Positions 27,569 to 38,292 of a stretch of 64,000 nucleotides of DNA are shown piece by piece. How positions within the stretch are numbered: position 1 is the first letter of the stretch; every line of letters begins with the position of its first letter. Origin of the DNA: Streptomyces sp. BV286 (lineage in GTDB: Bacteria > Actinomycetota > Actinomycetes > Streptomycetales > Streptomycetaceae). The notes under the pieces were generated by a model. The model was not told the origin of the DNA. It made no database searches and saw nothing but the letters and a program-made list of their open reading frames with translations. Where the stretch lies: contig NZ_JAHRIB010000169.1 of assembly GCF_019090165.1 (NCBI RefSeq), positions 1 through 64,000 of the forward strand, in the 5' to 3' direction. The translations under genes and the position numbers were made by a program.

Positions 27569-28018
27569 ATGGGTTCCAGCGCACGGGCCGGAGCCCGTAC
27601 GGACCAGGCGTACCGGGCCGAGGGTCTCGAGGAGTTCGCGGGCTGGATCGAAAGCCTGCTGCGGGTCCGCGGCTATGACATCGACAGCCCGCGCGGCGGC
27701 GGCCGTTCGAAGCTCGCGGACGACGCCGGGGTGCACCGCGCCGCCGTGAGCCGGCTGCTGCAACGGCAGTCCATGCCCGACCTGGAGACGATGCGCAGGA
27801 TCGCGGCCGTGCTCGGCGTGCCCCTGCGGGAGATGCTCATCCGCTCCGGCCGGCTCACCGAGGACGACCTGCCGCTCACCGACGGCGGCCGTCCCGCGGA
27901 AGGCGACGAGCACCTGCGGATCAGCCCCGAGGAGGCCGCTCGCAGGATGGGCGTCCCGGCCGAACTGCGGGACCTGTTCGCCAAGGTGGCACGGCAGTTC
28001 CTGCCGGAGGGCGCTTGA
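27569..28018 (+). CDS. XRE-type helix-turn-helix regulator
   Basis: 149 residues, ATG after GGGGAG. The HTH_3 domain spans about 20-90 (RSKLADDAGVHRAAVSRLLQ, MPDLETMRRIAAVLGVPLRE). A C-terminal helical segment with MGVPAELRDLFAKVARQFL follows. The next gene overlaps its stop, suggesting co-expression. Probably a local autoregulator. Confidence 0.82.
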   Translation: MGSSARAGARTDQAYRAEGLEEFAGWIESLLRVRGYDIDSPRGGGRSKLADDAGVHRAAVSRLLQRQSMPDLETMRRIAAVLGVPLREMLIRSGRLTEDDLPLTDGGRPAEGDEHLRISPEEAARRMGVPAELRDLFAKVARQFLPEGA

Positions 28019-28350
28019 CGGCGAAGGGACCGGGGCACGGCATGGGTGATCCAGGAGGCGGCCGTGGCACCGAGGCGGAACGCGTCGCCGAACTCGTGGG
28101 CGAGCTCTTCGACACGCTCGCCGCGAAGGTCCGTGTCGCAGGCCCGGAGTCCGTCCGCGTGCTCACCGAGGAGGAGTTGCAGCGGCACCAGCTGAGCTGG
28201 TTCCGCGCGGGCTGGGAGGAACACGCCCGCGCGTCCGGCCAGGAGCGCGAGGAGCGCCCGGTCGGCCCGGTGGCTCAGGACCGCCCGCCGGCCCGCCTCC
28301 TCCCCTTCCCCGAGCGCCTGCGCGAACACCCGCCGGACGACGAGGGCTGA
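28015..28350 (+). CDS. Small acidic/helical protein coupled to the XRE gene
   Basis: 111 residues from a TTG overlapping the XRE stop, or 102 from the ATG at 28042; neither has a clear ribosome site. The centre is helical and looks conserved (RVAELVGELFDTLAAKVRVA, EEELQRHQLSWFRAGWEEHA); the C-terminus is Pro/Arg/Glu-rich. It is unrecognised, possibly a partner of the XRE protein. Confidence 0.6.
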   Translation: MTAKGPGHGMGDPGGGRGTEAERVAELVGELFDTLAAKVRVAGPESVRVLTEEELQRHQLSWFRAGWEEHARASGQEREERPVGPVAQDRPPARLLPFPERLREHPPDDEG

Positions 28351-28401
28351 AGGCACGGAGGGGCGGAGGAGCGGAGGGAAGGCGAGGCGGCGGGCGGGTT
28401 C

Positions 28402-28941
28402 TCACGGAGCGGCGCGGCATCCCGTGGGCTCGTCGAAGATCTCCGCCAGGTCGCAGCCCAGGTCGTCGTCCCAGTCCCCGGCATCGGCCCCGGCATCGGC
28501 CCCGGTCCAGTCCTGCTCCTTCTGCCCGGCCTGACCGGTCTGTCCCGTCTGTCCCGACTGCTCCACCGGGCCCGTCAGGTCCACCGGTTGCTTCGGATCC
28601 TTGGGGTCCTTCGGGTCCTTGGGCGGCTTCGGCGGGGCCTGGAGCCAGCTTTCGAGGTCGCGCCCCGTGTAGCCATGGGTACAGGCGACGACCGCGTCGT
28701 GGAGAGTGCCGGGGCCGGTGAGCCCGGCGAGCTTGGGCCAGTCGACGTCACAGGCGCCCGGGACCGGATCGGGCGCGGCCTGCGCTCCGGGCACGCCCTG
28801 GGGCCCGGGTGCCGCCTGGGGCCACGGCAGGGGCACGACGGGCCCGGTGACGGCCGTGGCGGTTGCGGCGGTCGTGCCGGCCGTCACGGCCAGGCAGCCT
28901 GCCGCGAGGGCGGTTATGAGGCATCGGGAGAAAGTGCGCAT
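28402..28941 (-). CDS. Secreted proline/glycine-rich protein
   Basis: 179 residues from the ATG preceded by GGAG. Signal peptide about 1-32 (FSRCLITALAAGCLAVTAG). The mature part has a Pro/Ala/Gly-rich stretch, a small core with CDVDWPKLAGLTGPG and VVACTHGYTGRDLESWL, a KDPKDPKDPK run, GQTGQTGQAGQ, and an acidic end with two Cys. Four mature Cys may form two disulfides. No family recognised. Confidence 0.7.
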   Translation of the reverse strand: MRTFSRCLITALAAGCLAVTAGTTAATATAVTGPVVPLPWPQAAPGPQGVPGAQAAPDPVPGACDVDWPKLAGLTGPGTLHDAVVACTHGYTGRDLESWLQAPPKPPKDPKDPKDPKQPVDLTGPVEQSGQTGQTGQAGQKEQDWTGADAGADAGDWDDDLGCDLAEIFDEPTGCRAAP

Positions 28942-29241
28942 GCGGAACTCCGGAGTCAGTGGTGGCAAGAGGCGGGACGGGTTGTCTGGTTCCAGCAACT
29001 TCCGGGAGCCCCGCCGCCGCAATCCGTACGCGGCCGATCAGGTGCCCGCACTGACCCGGACGTGGTGTTCCGTCCCCTGTGTCCCACCGCTCTCCGGGGG
29101 ATCCGCCCGACTTCACCCCCGTCTCTCCACACGTTTCCGTTGCGATCTCGTTAGCAGCTACTCCTTGACGTCCCGGGAGCCCCCGCGTTGGCTTTTTGTC
29201 ACTGGGCTCGCAATGTCGCCCTCGTCCGGAAGGCACCCGAA
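28942..29241. other. Divergent promoter region, no gene
   Basis: 300 bp between two divergent genes for exported proteins. Contains a TTGACG hexamer near 29165, 77 bp before the lipoprotein start, and an AT-rich GGCTTTTTGTC run. No open frame here has coding character. Confidence 0.5.
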
Positions 29242-30345
29242 GTGAACCGCGCCATACGTCGTACCGTTCTAGCCATCACCGCTTCCTCCATGACCCTGAC
29301 TCTGGCCGCGTGCGGCACCGGTGACGACGGCGCTGAAGCCAGCCCGACCAAGGGCGACGACATCACGGTGGGTCTGCTGCTGCCGGAGAAGGCGAACTCC
29401 CGCTACGAGAAGTTCGACTACCCCATCATCAAGAAGAAGGTCGCCTCCCTCACGAACGGCAAGGGCGAGGTCGTCTACGCCAACGCCGAGCAGGACGCCG
29501 CCGAGCAGAACCGACAGCTCGCGCAGATGATCGACGACAAGGTCGACGTGCTGCTGGTGGACGCCGTGGACTCGCACGCCATCGCCACCGGAGTGGAGAA
29601 GGCCAAGGCCGCGGGCATTCCGGTCATCGCGTACGACAGGCTGGCCGAGGGGCCGATCGACGCGTACATCTCGTTCGACAACGAGGCGGTCGGACAGGTG
29701 CAGGGCCGGGCCCTCGCCGACCAGCTGGACGGCGGCAAGTCCCAGAAGATCGTCATGATGAACGGCGCGGTGACGGACCCGAACGCCGCCCAGTTCAAGA
29801 CGGGCGCCCTCGGCGAGCTCACCGGCAAGGTGACCATCGCCAAGTCGTACGACACCAAGGACTGGAAGCCGGCGAACGCCCGGGCCAACATGATGGCGGC
29901 CATCTCCTCCATCGGCGCCGACAACATCGCCGGGGTGTACTCCGCCAACGACGGCATGGCGGGCGGCATCATCTCCGCGCTGAAGGCCGCGGGCGTCACC
30001 AACCTGCCGCCGGTCACCGGCCAGGACGCGGAGCTGGACGCGGTGCAGCGCATCGTCGCCGGCGACCAGTTCATGAGCGTCTACAAGCCGTACCCCGACG
30101 AGGCCGAGACCGCCGCCGAGATGGCCGTGGCCCGCGTCCGGGGCTACGGCATCGAGTTCGACTCGCTCACCCCCGACAAGGTCTCCAGCCCCACCGACAA
30201 GAACATCCCGGCCCACCTCGTCCAGGTCTCGTCCCTCACCCAGAGCACCATCGAGTCGACGGTCATCCGCGACGGCATCTACTCCGCCCAGGAGATCTGC
30301 ACGGCCAAGTACAAGGCGGCGTGCGAGTCGCTCGGTATCAAGTAG
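29242..30345 (+). CDS. Periplasmic-type sugar-binding lipoprotein (XylF-like)
   Basis: 367 residues from GTG, with GGAAGG 8 bases upstream. Lipobox LTLAAC with acylated Cys24. The body is a type-1 periplasmic binding protein (VGLLLPEKANSRYEKFDYPI, AGIPVIAYDRLAEGP, VYSANDGMAGGIISALKAAG), closest to D-xylose-binding XylF. It would bind a sugar outside the membrane for an ABC importer. No permease or ATPase gene follows, so it is an orphan here. Confidence 0.88.
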   Translation: MNRAIRRTVLAITASSMTLTLAACGTGDDGAEASPTKGDDITVGLLLPEKANSRYEKFDYPIIKKKVASLTNGKGEVVYANAEQDAAEQNRQLAQMIDDKVDVLLVDAVDSHAIATGVEKAKAAGIPVIAYDRLAEGPIDAYISFDNEAVGQVQGRALADQLDGGKSQKIVMMNGAVTDPNAAQFKTGALGELTGKVTIAKSYDTKDWKPANARANMMAAISSIGADNIAGVYSANDGMAGGIISALKAAGVTNLPPVTGQDAELDAVQRIVAGDQFMSVYKPYPDEAETAAEMAVARVRGYGIEFDSLTPDKVSSPTDKNIPAHLVQVSSLTQSTIESTVIRDGIYSAQEICTAKYKAACESLGIK

Positions 30346-31025
30346 CCGCATTCCGCGGTCGGGCCATGGTGCGGGATCCGTCCAGAAGCCCGAGGGCCGT
30401 CTCTTCGCGTATGCGACCCCCTGTTCCCCCTGTCCGTGCGCGGCCCGACCGTGGCCGCCACCCGTCGGCCCCACCTGCGAGCTCCGCCTCCGCACCACAG
30501 TGAGGTCCGGGCAGTTCAGGCCGGTGGCGCCGGTCGCTGGGCGTTGCCGACCGCCCCGCTCTCTCCGGCCGGGCGGCAACCCGCCGTCCACCACGGATTT
30601 GCCATCGCCGTTCGCGCATGCGACCGCCGTGCGCCGGGCCGAAGTTCGGCCGGTTCCGTCCGTCGGGGAGCCGCCGGCGCCGGCTCATCGGCAACCCGGG
30701 CCCCACCAGGCCGCTCGGACATCCCGTGCCACGCGTCGGTCGACATGTATCCGTCACGTTCGCCCGTCACGGACCGACGCCGGACGCGGCACGCGGCACG
30801 ACGCCCGCCCCACGCCTTCGGGCAGCTCACACGGGCTGTGGGCCCTCCGCCACGGACGCGCGCCGCCACCACCGTCAGCTTGCTGCAACGAGTCATACGG
30901 AGGTATGCGCAAACACGGATCAAGTGGTGCGATAAGGGGCGTGGTTGCGGGGGAGCCGTGTTGCGGACGCGGGGTCGGCCGCGCATAGTTGCGCTCCGAA
31001 GAGGCTGGAACCGGGGGTTGGGGAG
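30346..31025. other. 680-bp stretch without a supported gene
   Basis: Several frames are open on both strands but none has coding character or a good start. The final 130 bp is less GC-rich and holds an inverted repeat CATAC-GGAG-GTATG (30894-30907), which could be the promoter/operator of the next gene. Confidence 0.5.
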
Positions 31026-32060
31026 ATGGCCGGGCACAGGACGGAAGCGCATCCACACGGTGCTGACCGCCTGTGCGATGCCGGGGACCGGGTCTACTCC
31101 CGGGCGGTACGACGCGGCCGGGTGTCCCGCGAGGACGCCGAGTCGGTGCCCTGCCTGGTCGAGTTGGCGCTGCTGCACCCCGACCCCGACGACATGGGCT
31201 GGCTGGTGCCGACCTCGCCCCAGGAGGTCATGACACGCCTGCTGCGGGAGATGCACGACCACGTCGTCGCGACCCAGTCCCGCATGGGCAAGGCGGTGTC
31301 CGCCTTCGAGTGGTACGCGGCCCTCGGCGGCGACGCGCGCTCACCCTCCGAGGGTGTGGCGATCCGGGTGCTCGACGGGCTGCCCCGCATCCGGGCCGCC
31401 ATGGACGAGGCGACCGAGGCGTGCACGTCCGAGGTGCTGGCCGTCCAGCCCGGCGGCATCCGCCGCGAGGACGAACTCTCCGAGGGTCTGCCCAGGGCGC
31501 TCGCGCTGCGCCGCCGCGGGGTGCGCATGCGCGACCTGTACACGCACGTGGCCCGGCACGGGCAGGGCCTGCTGAACTACATGGAACTGATGGGCGACTC
31601 GGCGGAGGCCCGGACCCTCGACGAGGTCACCGAGCGGCTCATCGTCTTCGACCGCACGGTCGCGTTCATCCCCGCGAGCCCCGACCGCACGATCGCGCTG
31701 GAGCTGCGGCACCCGGCACTCGTGGACTACCTGGTCACCGTGTTCGAACGGCTCTGGCGCCTGGCGATCCCGCTCACCGCCCCGCTCCCGGACACCGGCA
31801 TCGAGGGCATCACCCACCGCGAACGCTCCATCGCGGCACTGCTCGCCGAGGGTCACCAGGACGCGGTGGTCGCCGAGCGGCTCGGCATCAGCGTGCGTAC
31901 CTGTCGCGCCCACATAGCCCGCCTGTCGGAGACGCTGGGCGCCGCCAGCCGTACGCAGCTGGGGGTACGGATCGCCCAGGCCGGCCTGGACGGCCCGCCG
32001 CGCTCCCCGCAGCTCCAGCCGCTCAGCGTTCCTGCTCCAGAATCCCCGACCGACCGATGA
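31026..32060 (+). CDS. LuxR-HTH regulator with PLD-like (TrmB-type) sensor domain, paralogue A
   Basis: 344 residues from an ATG with GGGGAG directly before it. The N-terminal motif (LCDAGDRVYSRAVRRGRVSR, ALLHPDPDD) and the middle domain (LAVQPGGIRRED, RRGVRMRDLYTHVARHG, LIVFDRTVAFIP, LELRHPALVDYL) are shared with the two next regulators. The middle domain resembles the PLD-like effector domain of TrmB-type regulators. C-terminal LuxR HTH about 270-330 (HRERSIAALLAEGHQDAVVA). Its last 38 bp overlap the convergent paralogue B. It is orphan, with no receiver domain. Confidence 0.82.
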   Translation: MAGHRTEAHPHGADRLCDAGDRVYSRAVRRGRVSREDAESVPCLVELALLHPDPDDMGWLVPTSPQEVMTRLLREMHDHVVATQSRMGKAVSAFEWYAALGGDARSPSEGVAIRVLDGLPRIRAAMDEATEACTSEVLAVQPGGIRREDELSEGLPRALALRRRGVRMRDLYTHVARHGQGLLNYMELMGDSAEARTLDEVTERLIVFDRTVAFIPASPDRTIALELRHPALVDYLVTVFERLWRLAIPLTAPLPDTGIEGITHRERSIAALLAEGHQDAVVAERLGISVRTCRAHIARLSETLGAASRTQLGVRIAQAGLDGPPRSPQLQPLSVPAPESPTDR

Positions 32061-33009
32061 GATAGCCGAGCTGGGCCCGGCTCTCGCTGCCGAGGGTCGC
32101 GGCGAGCTTGGCTATGTGGACGCGGGCGGTGCGGACGTTCAGACCGAGGCGCTCGGCGATGACCGCGTCGGTGTGGCCTTCGACGAGGAGGCTCGCGATG
32201 GCTTTCTGGCGGGGAGTGACGCCGTTCAGGGACGGGCGTCGGACGGCTTGCGGGTACATGGGCGTGGCGAGCCGCCAGAATCGGTCGAAGGTCGTGACGA
32301 AGTAGCCGACCAGCGCCGGGTGGCGGGCCTCCAGGGCGAGGGTGCCGTCCTTGTTGGCGGGGAGGAAGGCGACCTCGCCGTCGATGGCGATGAGACGGTC
32401 GGTGAGCTCGTCGAGGGAGCGGGCCTCGACGTCGCCCCGCAGTTGTTCGTAGCGTGACAGGACGCTGGGCGAGTGGCGCAGTGTGTGCTGGTAGAGGGCG
32501 CGGATGCGGCCGCCGCGGTCCAGGAAGGCCTGGTCGCGGGGGAGAGCGACGACATCCGACGCCTCCTGGCGACCGCCCCCGCGTCCGGCGCTGGTCTGGA
32601 TGGAGAGGATCTCGCGCGTCGCGTCGCTCATGGCCTCGGTGATGGCCTGGTTGATCCGTCCGGTACCGCTGAGGACGGTGATCGCAGGCATGTCCGTCGC
32701 CGCAGTCCGCCGGCCGGCGACCCGCATCAGGGGTTCGAACACCGTGGTCAGCCGGACCTCGCGTCGCCGTTCGTCGGCGATGCGCTTCCCGGAGAGCTGC
32801 AGCAGCCGGTGGAGGGCCACCACCGGGGCGACCGGTTCCAGCACGCTCAGGTCCTCGACGGCCGGGTTCAGCAGCCCGGAGTCGACGAGGCAGGGAGCCT
32901 CCCCGGCGTCGTCCGTGGGGACGCGCCCCTCGCGCAGGGCCCGCTCGTACAGCGCGACTCCGGCCGCGCACAGGTCCTCCACGTCGTGCGCCGCGTGTGG
33001 AACCTTCAC
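32023..33009 (-). CDS. LuxR-HTH regulator with PLD-like domain, paralogue B
   Basis: 328 residues from a GTG overlapping the paralogue C stop (GTGA), so the two are translationally coupled. Same layout as A and C: N-terminal LCAAGVALYERALREGRV, middle RGGRIRALYQHTLRH and LIAIDGEVAFLP, HTH TPRQKAIASLLVEGHTDAVI. A Gly/Arg insertion (SAGRGGGRQE) sits in the middle domain. Its 3' end runs 38 bp into the end of paralogue A on the other strand. Probably a regulator of the nearby secreted peptide operon or of its sister genes. Confidence 0.82.
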   Translation of the reverse strand: MKVPHAAHDVEDLCAAGVALYERALREGRVPTDDAGEAPCLVDSGLLNPAVEDLSVLEPVAPVVALHRLLQLSGKRIADERRREVRLTTVFEPLMRVAGRRTAATDMPAITVLSGTGRINQAITEAMSDATREILSIQTSAGRGGGRQEASDVVALPRDQAFLDRGGRIRALYQHTLRHSPSVLSRYEQLRGDVEARSLDELTDRLIAIDGEVAFLPANKDGTLALEARHPALVGYFVTTFDRFWRLATPMYPQAVRRPSLNGVTPRQKAIASLLVEGHTDAVIAERLGLNVRTARVHIAKLAATLGSESRAQLGYLIGRSGILEQER

Positions 33010-33995
33010 TCCGGGGTCTCGTCCTGTTTCAGGATCCCCGACTCGGCGATCAGAAAGCCGAGCTGTGCCCGGCTGCCGCTGCCCAGGGCGGTGGCCAGCT
33101 TCGCTATGTGGGCGCGGCACGTCCGTACGTTCATGCCGAGCCGGCGCGCTATGGCCTCGTCGACGTGGCCTTCCACGAGGAGCTTGGCGATGGAGTGCTG
33201 GATGTCGGTGATGCCGCCCGAAGCGGTCTCGTAGGGGGCGCTGGTGCTCAGCGGAACCGCGCGGCCCCACATGAACTCGAAGACCTTGGCCAGGTAGCGG
33301 ACGAGGCCCGGGTGGCGCAGCTCCAGGGCGACCTTCTGGTCGTCGCGGGTGGGGATGAAGGCGACGGTCTCGTCGCAGATGATGAGACGTTCCACCAGCT
33401 CGTCGATGGTGCGTATCTCGACCTTGCCGGCCACCTGGTCCACGTACGCCAGCTTCTCCGGGCTGTAGCGGGCCGTGTGTTGATACAGCGTCCGGATGCT
33501 CACACCACGTTCGAGCAGTGGCCGGTCGCGCTCCAGCCCCTGGATGATCCGCTGCTCGGGGCGCCGCCCGCTCGGCTGGACCGTGAGCATCTGGGTCCGG
33601 CACTGGGCCGTGGCCAGGTCGAGCGCGGCGTTTATCCGGTCGCTGCCCTCCAGCACCGTGATGGAGTGGGTGCTCGTCGTGCTCTGGGCACTCAGGGTCA
33701 TGAAGGGCTCGAAGGTGTCCGCCATCTCGATCGTGAGCCGCCTGCGCTCGGCGATCTCACGTTCGAGGGGGTTGAGACGCTGCGCGAGGGCCACCGAAGG
33801 TGGTACGGGGCGCAGCCAGTCGGGGTCGTCCGGATCGGGGTGAAGGAGGGCGAACTCCATCAGACAGGGTGCGGGCTTCACGTCCTCTCGGGCGATACGT
33901 CCCGTGCGCAGAGCGTTCGCGTAGAGGCGTCCACCCTCGGCACACAGTTCGGTCACCGAATGGGGATGTGCCGCTTTAGTCTGATTCGTTGCCAA
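33006..33995 (-). CDS. LuxR-HTH regulator with PLD-like domain, paralogue C
   Basis: 329 residues from a TTG with GGTGGAG just upstream. N-terminal LCAEGGRLYANALRTGRIAR with ALLHPDPDD as in A; middle domain RGVSIRTLYQHTARYSPEKL, LIICDETVAFIP, LELRHPGLVRYL; HTH IQHSIAKLLVEGHVDEAIAR. It is divergent from the DSxW peptide gene over a 113-bp AT-rich spacer, the best positional argument that this family controls or senses that peptide. No response-regulator receiver is present. Confidence 0.82.
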   Translation of the reverse strand: MATNQTKAAHPHSVTELCAEGGRLYANALRTGRIAREDVKPAPCLMEFALLHPDPDDPDWLRPVPPSVALAQRLNPLEREIAERRRLTIEMADTFEPFMTLSAQSTTSTHSITVLEGSDRINAALDLATAQCRTQMLTVQPSGRRPEQRIIQGLERDRPLLERGVSIRTLYQHTARYSPEKLAYVDQVAGKVEIRTIDELVERLIICDETVAFIPTRDDQKVALELRHPGLVRYLAKVFEFMWGRAVPLSTSAPYETASGGITDIQHSIAKLLVEGHVDEAIARRLGMNVRTCRAHIAKLATALGSGSRAQLGFLIAESGILKQDETPE

Positions 33996-34108
33996 ATCTC
34001 CACCCCCCAGGGTCCTGAACGTGCAGGAACATGATGCATCGATTATGTGGCCATGACGTGCCCGAATGAGCCATCGTCGTAGTCGACGGGGGAAGAGGGG
34101 ACCTTCAA
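33996..34108. promoter_or_regulatory. Divergent promoter between paralogue C and the peptide operon
   Basis: 113 bp, clearly lower in GC than the flanks. Contains TCCTG-AACGTG-CAGGA (34013-34028) and an AT-rich ATGATGCATCGATTATG stretch, plausible operator and -10 region. GAGGGG before the peptide start is the ribosome site. Confidence 0.55.
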
Positions 34109-34420
34109 GTGAGGACGAAGCCGATTATGCGTAACAAAATGCTTCGCTCGGTGCTTGTCGCCGCCTTCTCCGCCGTTGTGGCATTCGGAGCGCTGAGCGG
34201 TGTCTCCGACGTGAAGGGTGACGCACAGGCGGACAGCTACTGGCCGGCCGTGCCGGTGGCTGCCGAGGCTCCGGGTGACAGCTTTTGGCCGAAGGTGACC
34301 ACCGCGTCGGTCGCGGCTCCTGCCGACAGCTTCTGGCCGAGGGTGGCGACCGTTGCGGCTCCGGGCGACAGCTACTGGCCGGTGGCGCCGGCCGGTCCGG
34401 ACGACAGCGTTTGGGCCTGA
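34109..34420 (+). CDS. Secreted small peptide with five DSxW repeats
   Basis: 103 residues from GTG (or 97 from the ATG at 34127). Signal peptide: Lys/Arg N-terminus, hydrophobic MLRSVLVAAFSAVVAFGA, then GDAQA at 37-41, a good signal-peptidase site. Cleavage after Ala41 would leave a mature 62-residue chain beginning exactly with the first repeat. Repeats: DSYWP (42), DSFWP (57), DSFWP (73), DSYWP (87), DSVWA (99, the C-terminus), spaced 12-16 residues by Ala/Pro/Val linkers. There is no Cys, Ser/Thr-rich core or known RiPP leader. It may be a secreted signal processed into short peptides, or a surface peptide. It is followed one base later by the Rieske-like gene. Confidence 0.72.
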   Translation: MRTKPIMRNKMLRSVLVAAFSAVVAFGALSGVSDVKGDAQADSYWPAVPVAAEAPGDSFWPKVTTASVAAPADSFWPRVATVAAPGDSYWPVAPAGPDDSVWA

Positions 34421-34421
34421 C

Positions 34422-34757
34422 ATGACGACTCCTCCCGACGACCGCTCCTTCCGCCGAGAGATGGCCACGGCCTACCGCTCGGGCTGGCACTTCATCGACC
34501 TGGCCACCGCCATCCCCCACAGCGGTGACTCGTTGATGGTGACCGTCTTCGGGGAGCCGGTCGTGGTGACCCGGGACGATGACGACGACGTACGTGCGTA
34601 TCGGTGTCTGCGGCGGCCTCGGGGGGCGCCGCAGCCGGTCCGGTGCGCCATCAGGTACGGAATGATCTTTGTGAACCTCGACCAGCGCGACCATCGGCTG
34701 GACGAGCCGGAAGCCCCGGACGTACGAACCATCGCAGCCACCCCCCGCAGTGCCTGA
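34422..34757 (+). CDS. Small Rieske-like protein lacking the histidine ligands
   Basis: 111 residues, ATG one base after the peptide stop. The sequence follows the N-terminal half of a Rieske domain as in ring-hydroxylating oxygenases (GWHFIDLATAIPHSGDSLMV, FGEPVVVTRD, GMIFVNLD). The cluster motif CxH-n-CxxH has become CLR and CAIRY with only 12 residues between the two Cys, so both His are gone and a [2Fe-2S] cluster is not expected. No oxygenase catalytic domain follows. Co-transcribed with the DSxW peptide; a binding or processing role is conceivable. The operon ends at a 17-bp hairpin. Confidence 0.7.
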   Translation: MTTPPDDRSFRREMATAYRSGWHFIDLATAIPHSGDSLMVTVFGEPVVVTRDDDDDVRAYRCLRRPRGAPQPVRCAIRYGMIFVNLDQRDHRLDEPEAPDVRTIAATPRSA

Positions 34758-34800
34758 CGCGATTCCCCCGTCGTTGTAAATCGCTCAGGCGCTTCCCCCC

Positions 34801-34841
34801 GCAGCGGCGTCACCGTGACCTGAACACGGTGACGCCGCTGC
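34801..34841 (+). terminator. Rho-independent terminator of the peptide operon
   Basis: Perfect 17-bp stem (GCAGCGGCGTCACCGTG), 7-base loop, followed by AGTTTTC. Confidence 0.92.
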
Positions 34842-34947
34842 AGTTTTCGGGGATATTTCAGGCTATCCGCCGGTTCTCACAAGGGCTGAAATCAGTCTCG
34901 TGCCGGGCCCCCGCGGGGATCTCGCGCGGCCCCGCCCGCCGCCGGTG

Positions 34948-35361
34948 TCAGCCGTGCCCCATCGCCGACGTCAGTTCGATCTCGATGACCACCCGGGACG
35001 GGTTCGGCGAGGGCATCCTGCTGTACCGCTCGGCGTAGCGGCGCACCGCCTCCTCGACCCGCACGGGATCCGTGGACACCGTGGCCCGCCCCTCCAGGGT
35101 CGCCCACCGCCGCCCGTCCACCTGGCAGACGGCGACCCGCATCCCGTCGGGCCCGGCGGCCAGCACGTTCCGTACCTTCGTGCTGGACTTGTTGGTGATC
35201 ACCCGAGCCAGACCGGCCTCCGGATCGTATGTAACCCCGACCGGCACGACATGCGGGGTGCCGTCGGGGCGGAGGGTGGTCAGGGTGCACAGATGACGTT
35301 CCCGCCAGAAGCCGAGATACGGGTCGCCGGGATCGCGCGGGTTTACGGGGTACGAGGGCAT
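34948..35361 (-). CDS. PPOX-class / flavin- or F420-binding split-barrel protein
   Basis: 137 residues from ATG. Pyridoxamine-phosphate-oxidase-like split barrel with HLCTLTTLRPDGTPHVVPVG, STKVRNVLAAGPDGMRVAVC, WATLEGRATVSTD and a terminal RVVIEIELTSAMG. The TIGR03618 type often binds F420 in actinobacteria. Divergent from clpB. The same frame stays open to 38700 across clpB, which is shadow coding. Confidence 0.85.
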   Translation of the reverse strand: MPSYPVNPRDPGDPYLGFWRERHLCTLTTLRPDGTPHVVPVGVTYDPEAGLARVITNKSSTKVRNVLAAGPDGMRVAVCQVDGRRWATLEGRATVSTDPVRVEEAVRRYAERYSRMPSPNPSRVVIEIELTSAMGHG

Positions 35362-35440
35362 GGTCGGGAACCTAGCCCCCGCCTCGGTGGCCGGCGTCCC
35401 CGCCCCTCCGGTACTCGGCCGTACGTCTCCCGCCGAGCCC

Positions 35441-35461
35441 CTTGAGTGGAATAGACTCAAC
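35441..35461 (+). promoter_or_regulatory. HAIR operator of clpB
   Basis: CTTGAGT-GGAATAG-ACTCAAC matches the HspR site CTTGAGT-N7-ACTCAAG with one mismatch in the last base. It lies 96 bp before the clpB start. Confidence 0.9.
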
Positions 35462-35556
35462 TTTGTGTACGTTGGTTGGGTCAGCCAACACCGGAGCCCG
35501 AAGCGCGCCGGAACACCAGCACGAGTACGAGCACGCACGAGGAGGAGAACGCGAAC

Positions 35557-38202
<2,646 letters not shown>

Positions 38203-38224
38203 GCGGAATTGCGTCACCGACCGC

Positions 38225-38247
38225 GGCGGGGGTTGCGAGCCCCCGCC
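38225..38247 (+). terminator. Short hairpin after clpB
   Basis: GGCGGGGGTT-GCG-AGCCCCCGCC, 9-10 bp stem with one G-T pair. Confidence 0.65.
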
Positions 38248-38292
38248 CCGGATGGGAGAGGATGGCGTAATCCGTACGAAGGGAAAATCACG

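Noticed and set aside
30346..31025. Small genes in the 680-bp spacer
   Set aside because: Open frames on both strands are Arg/Pro/Ala-rich and overlap each other, with no ribosome site or conserved motif.
34109..34420. Lanthipeptide or lasso peptide precursor
   Set aside because: No Cys, no Ser/Thr-Cys core, no lanthionine synthetase, protease or cyclase nearby, and a Sec-type signal peptide instead of a RiPP leader.
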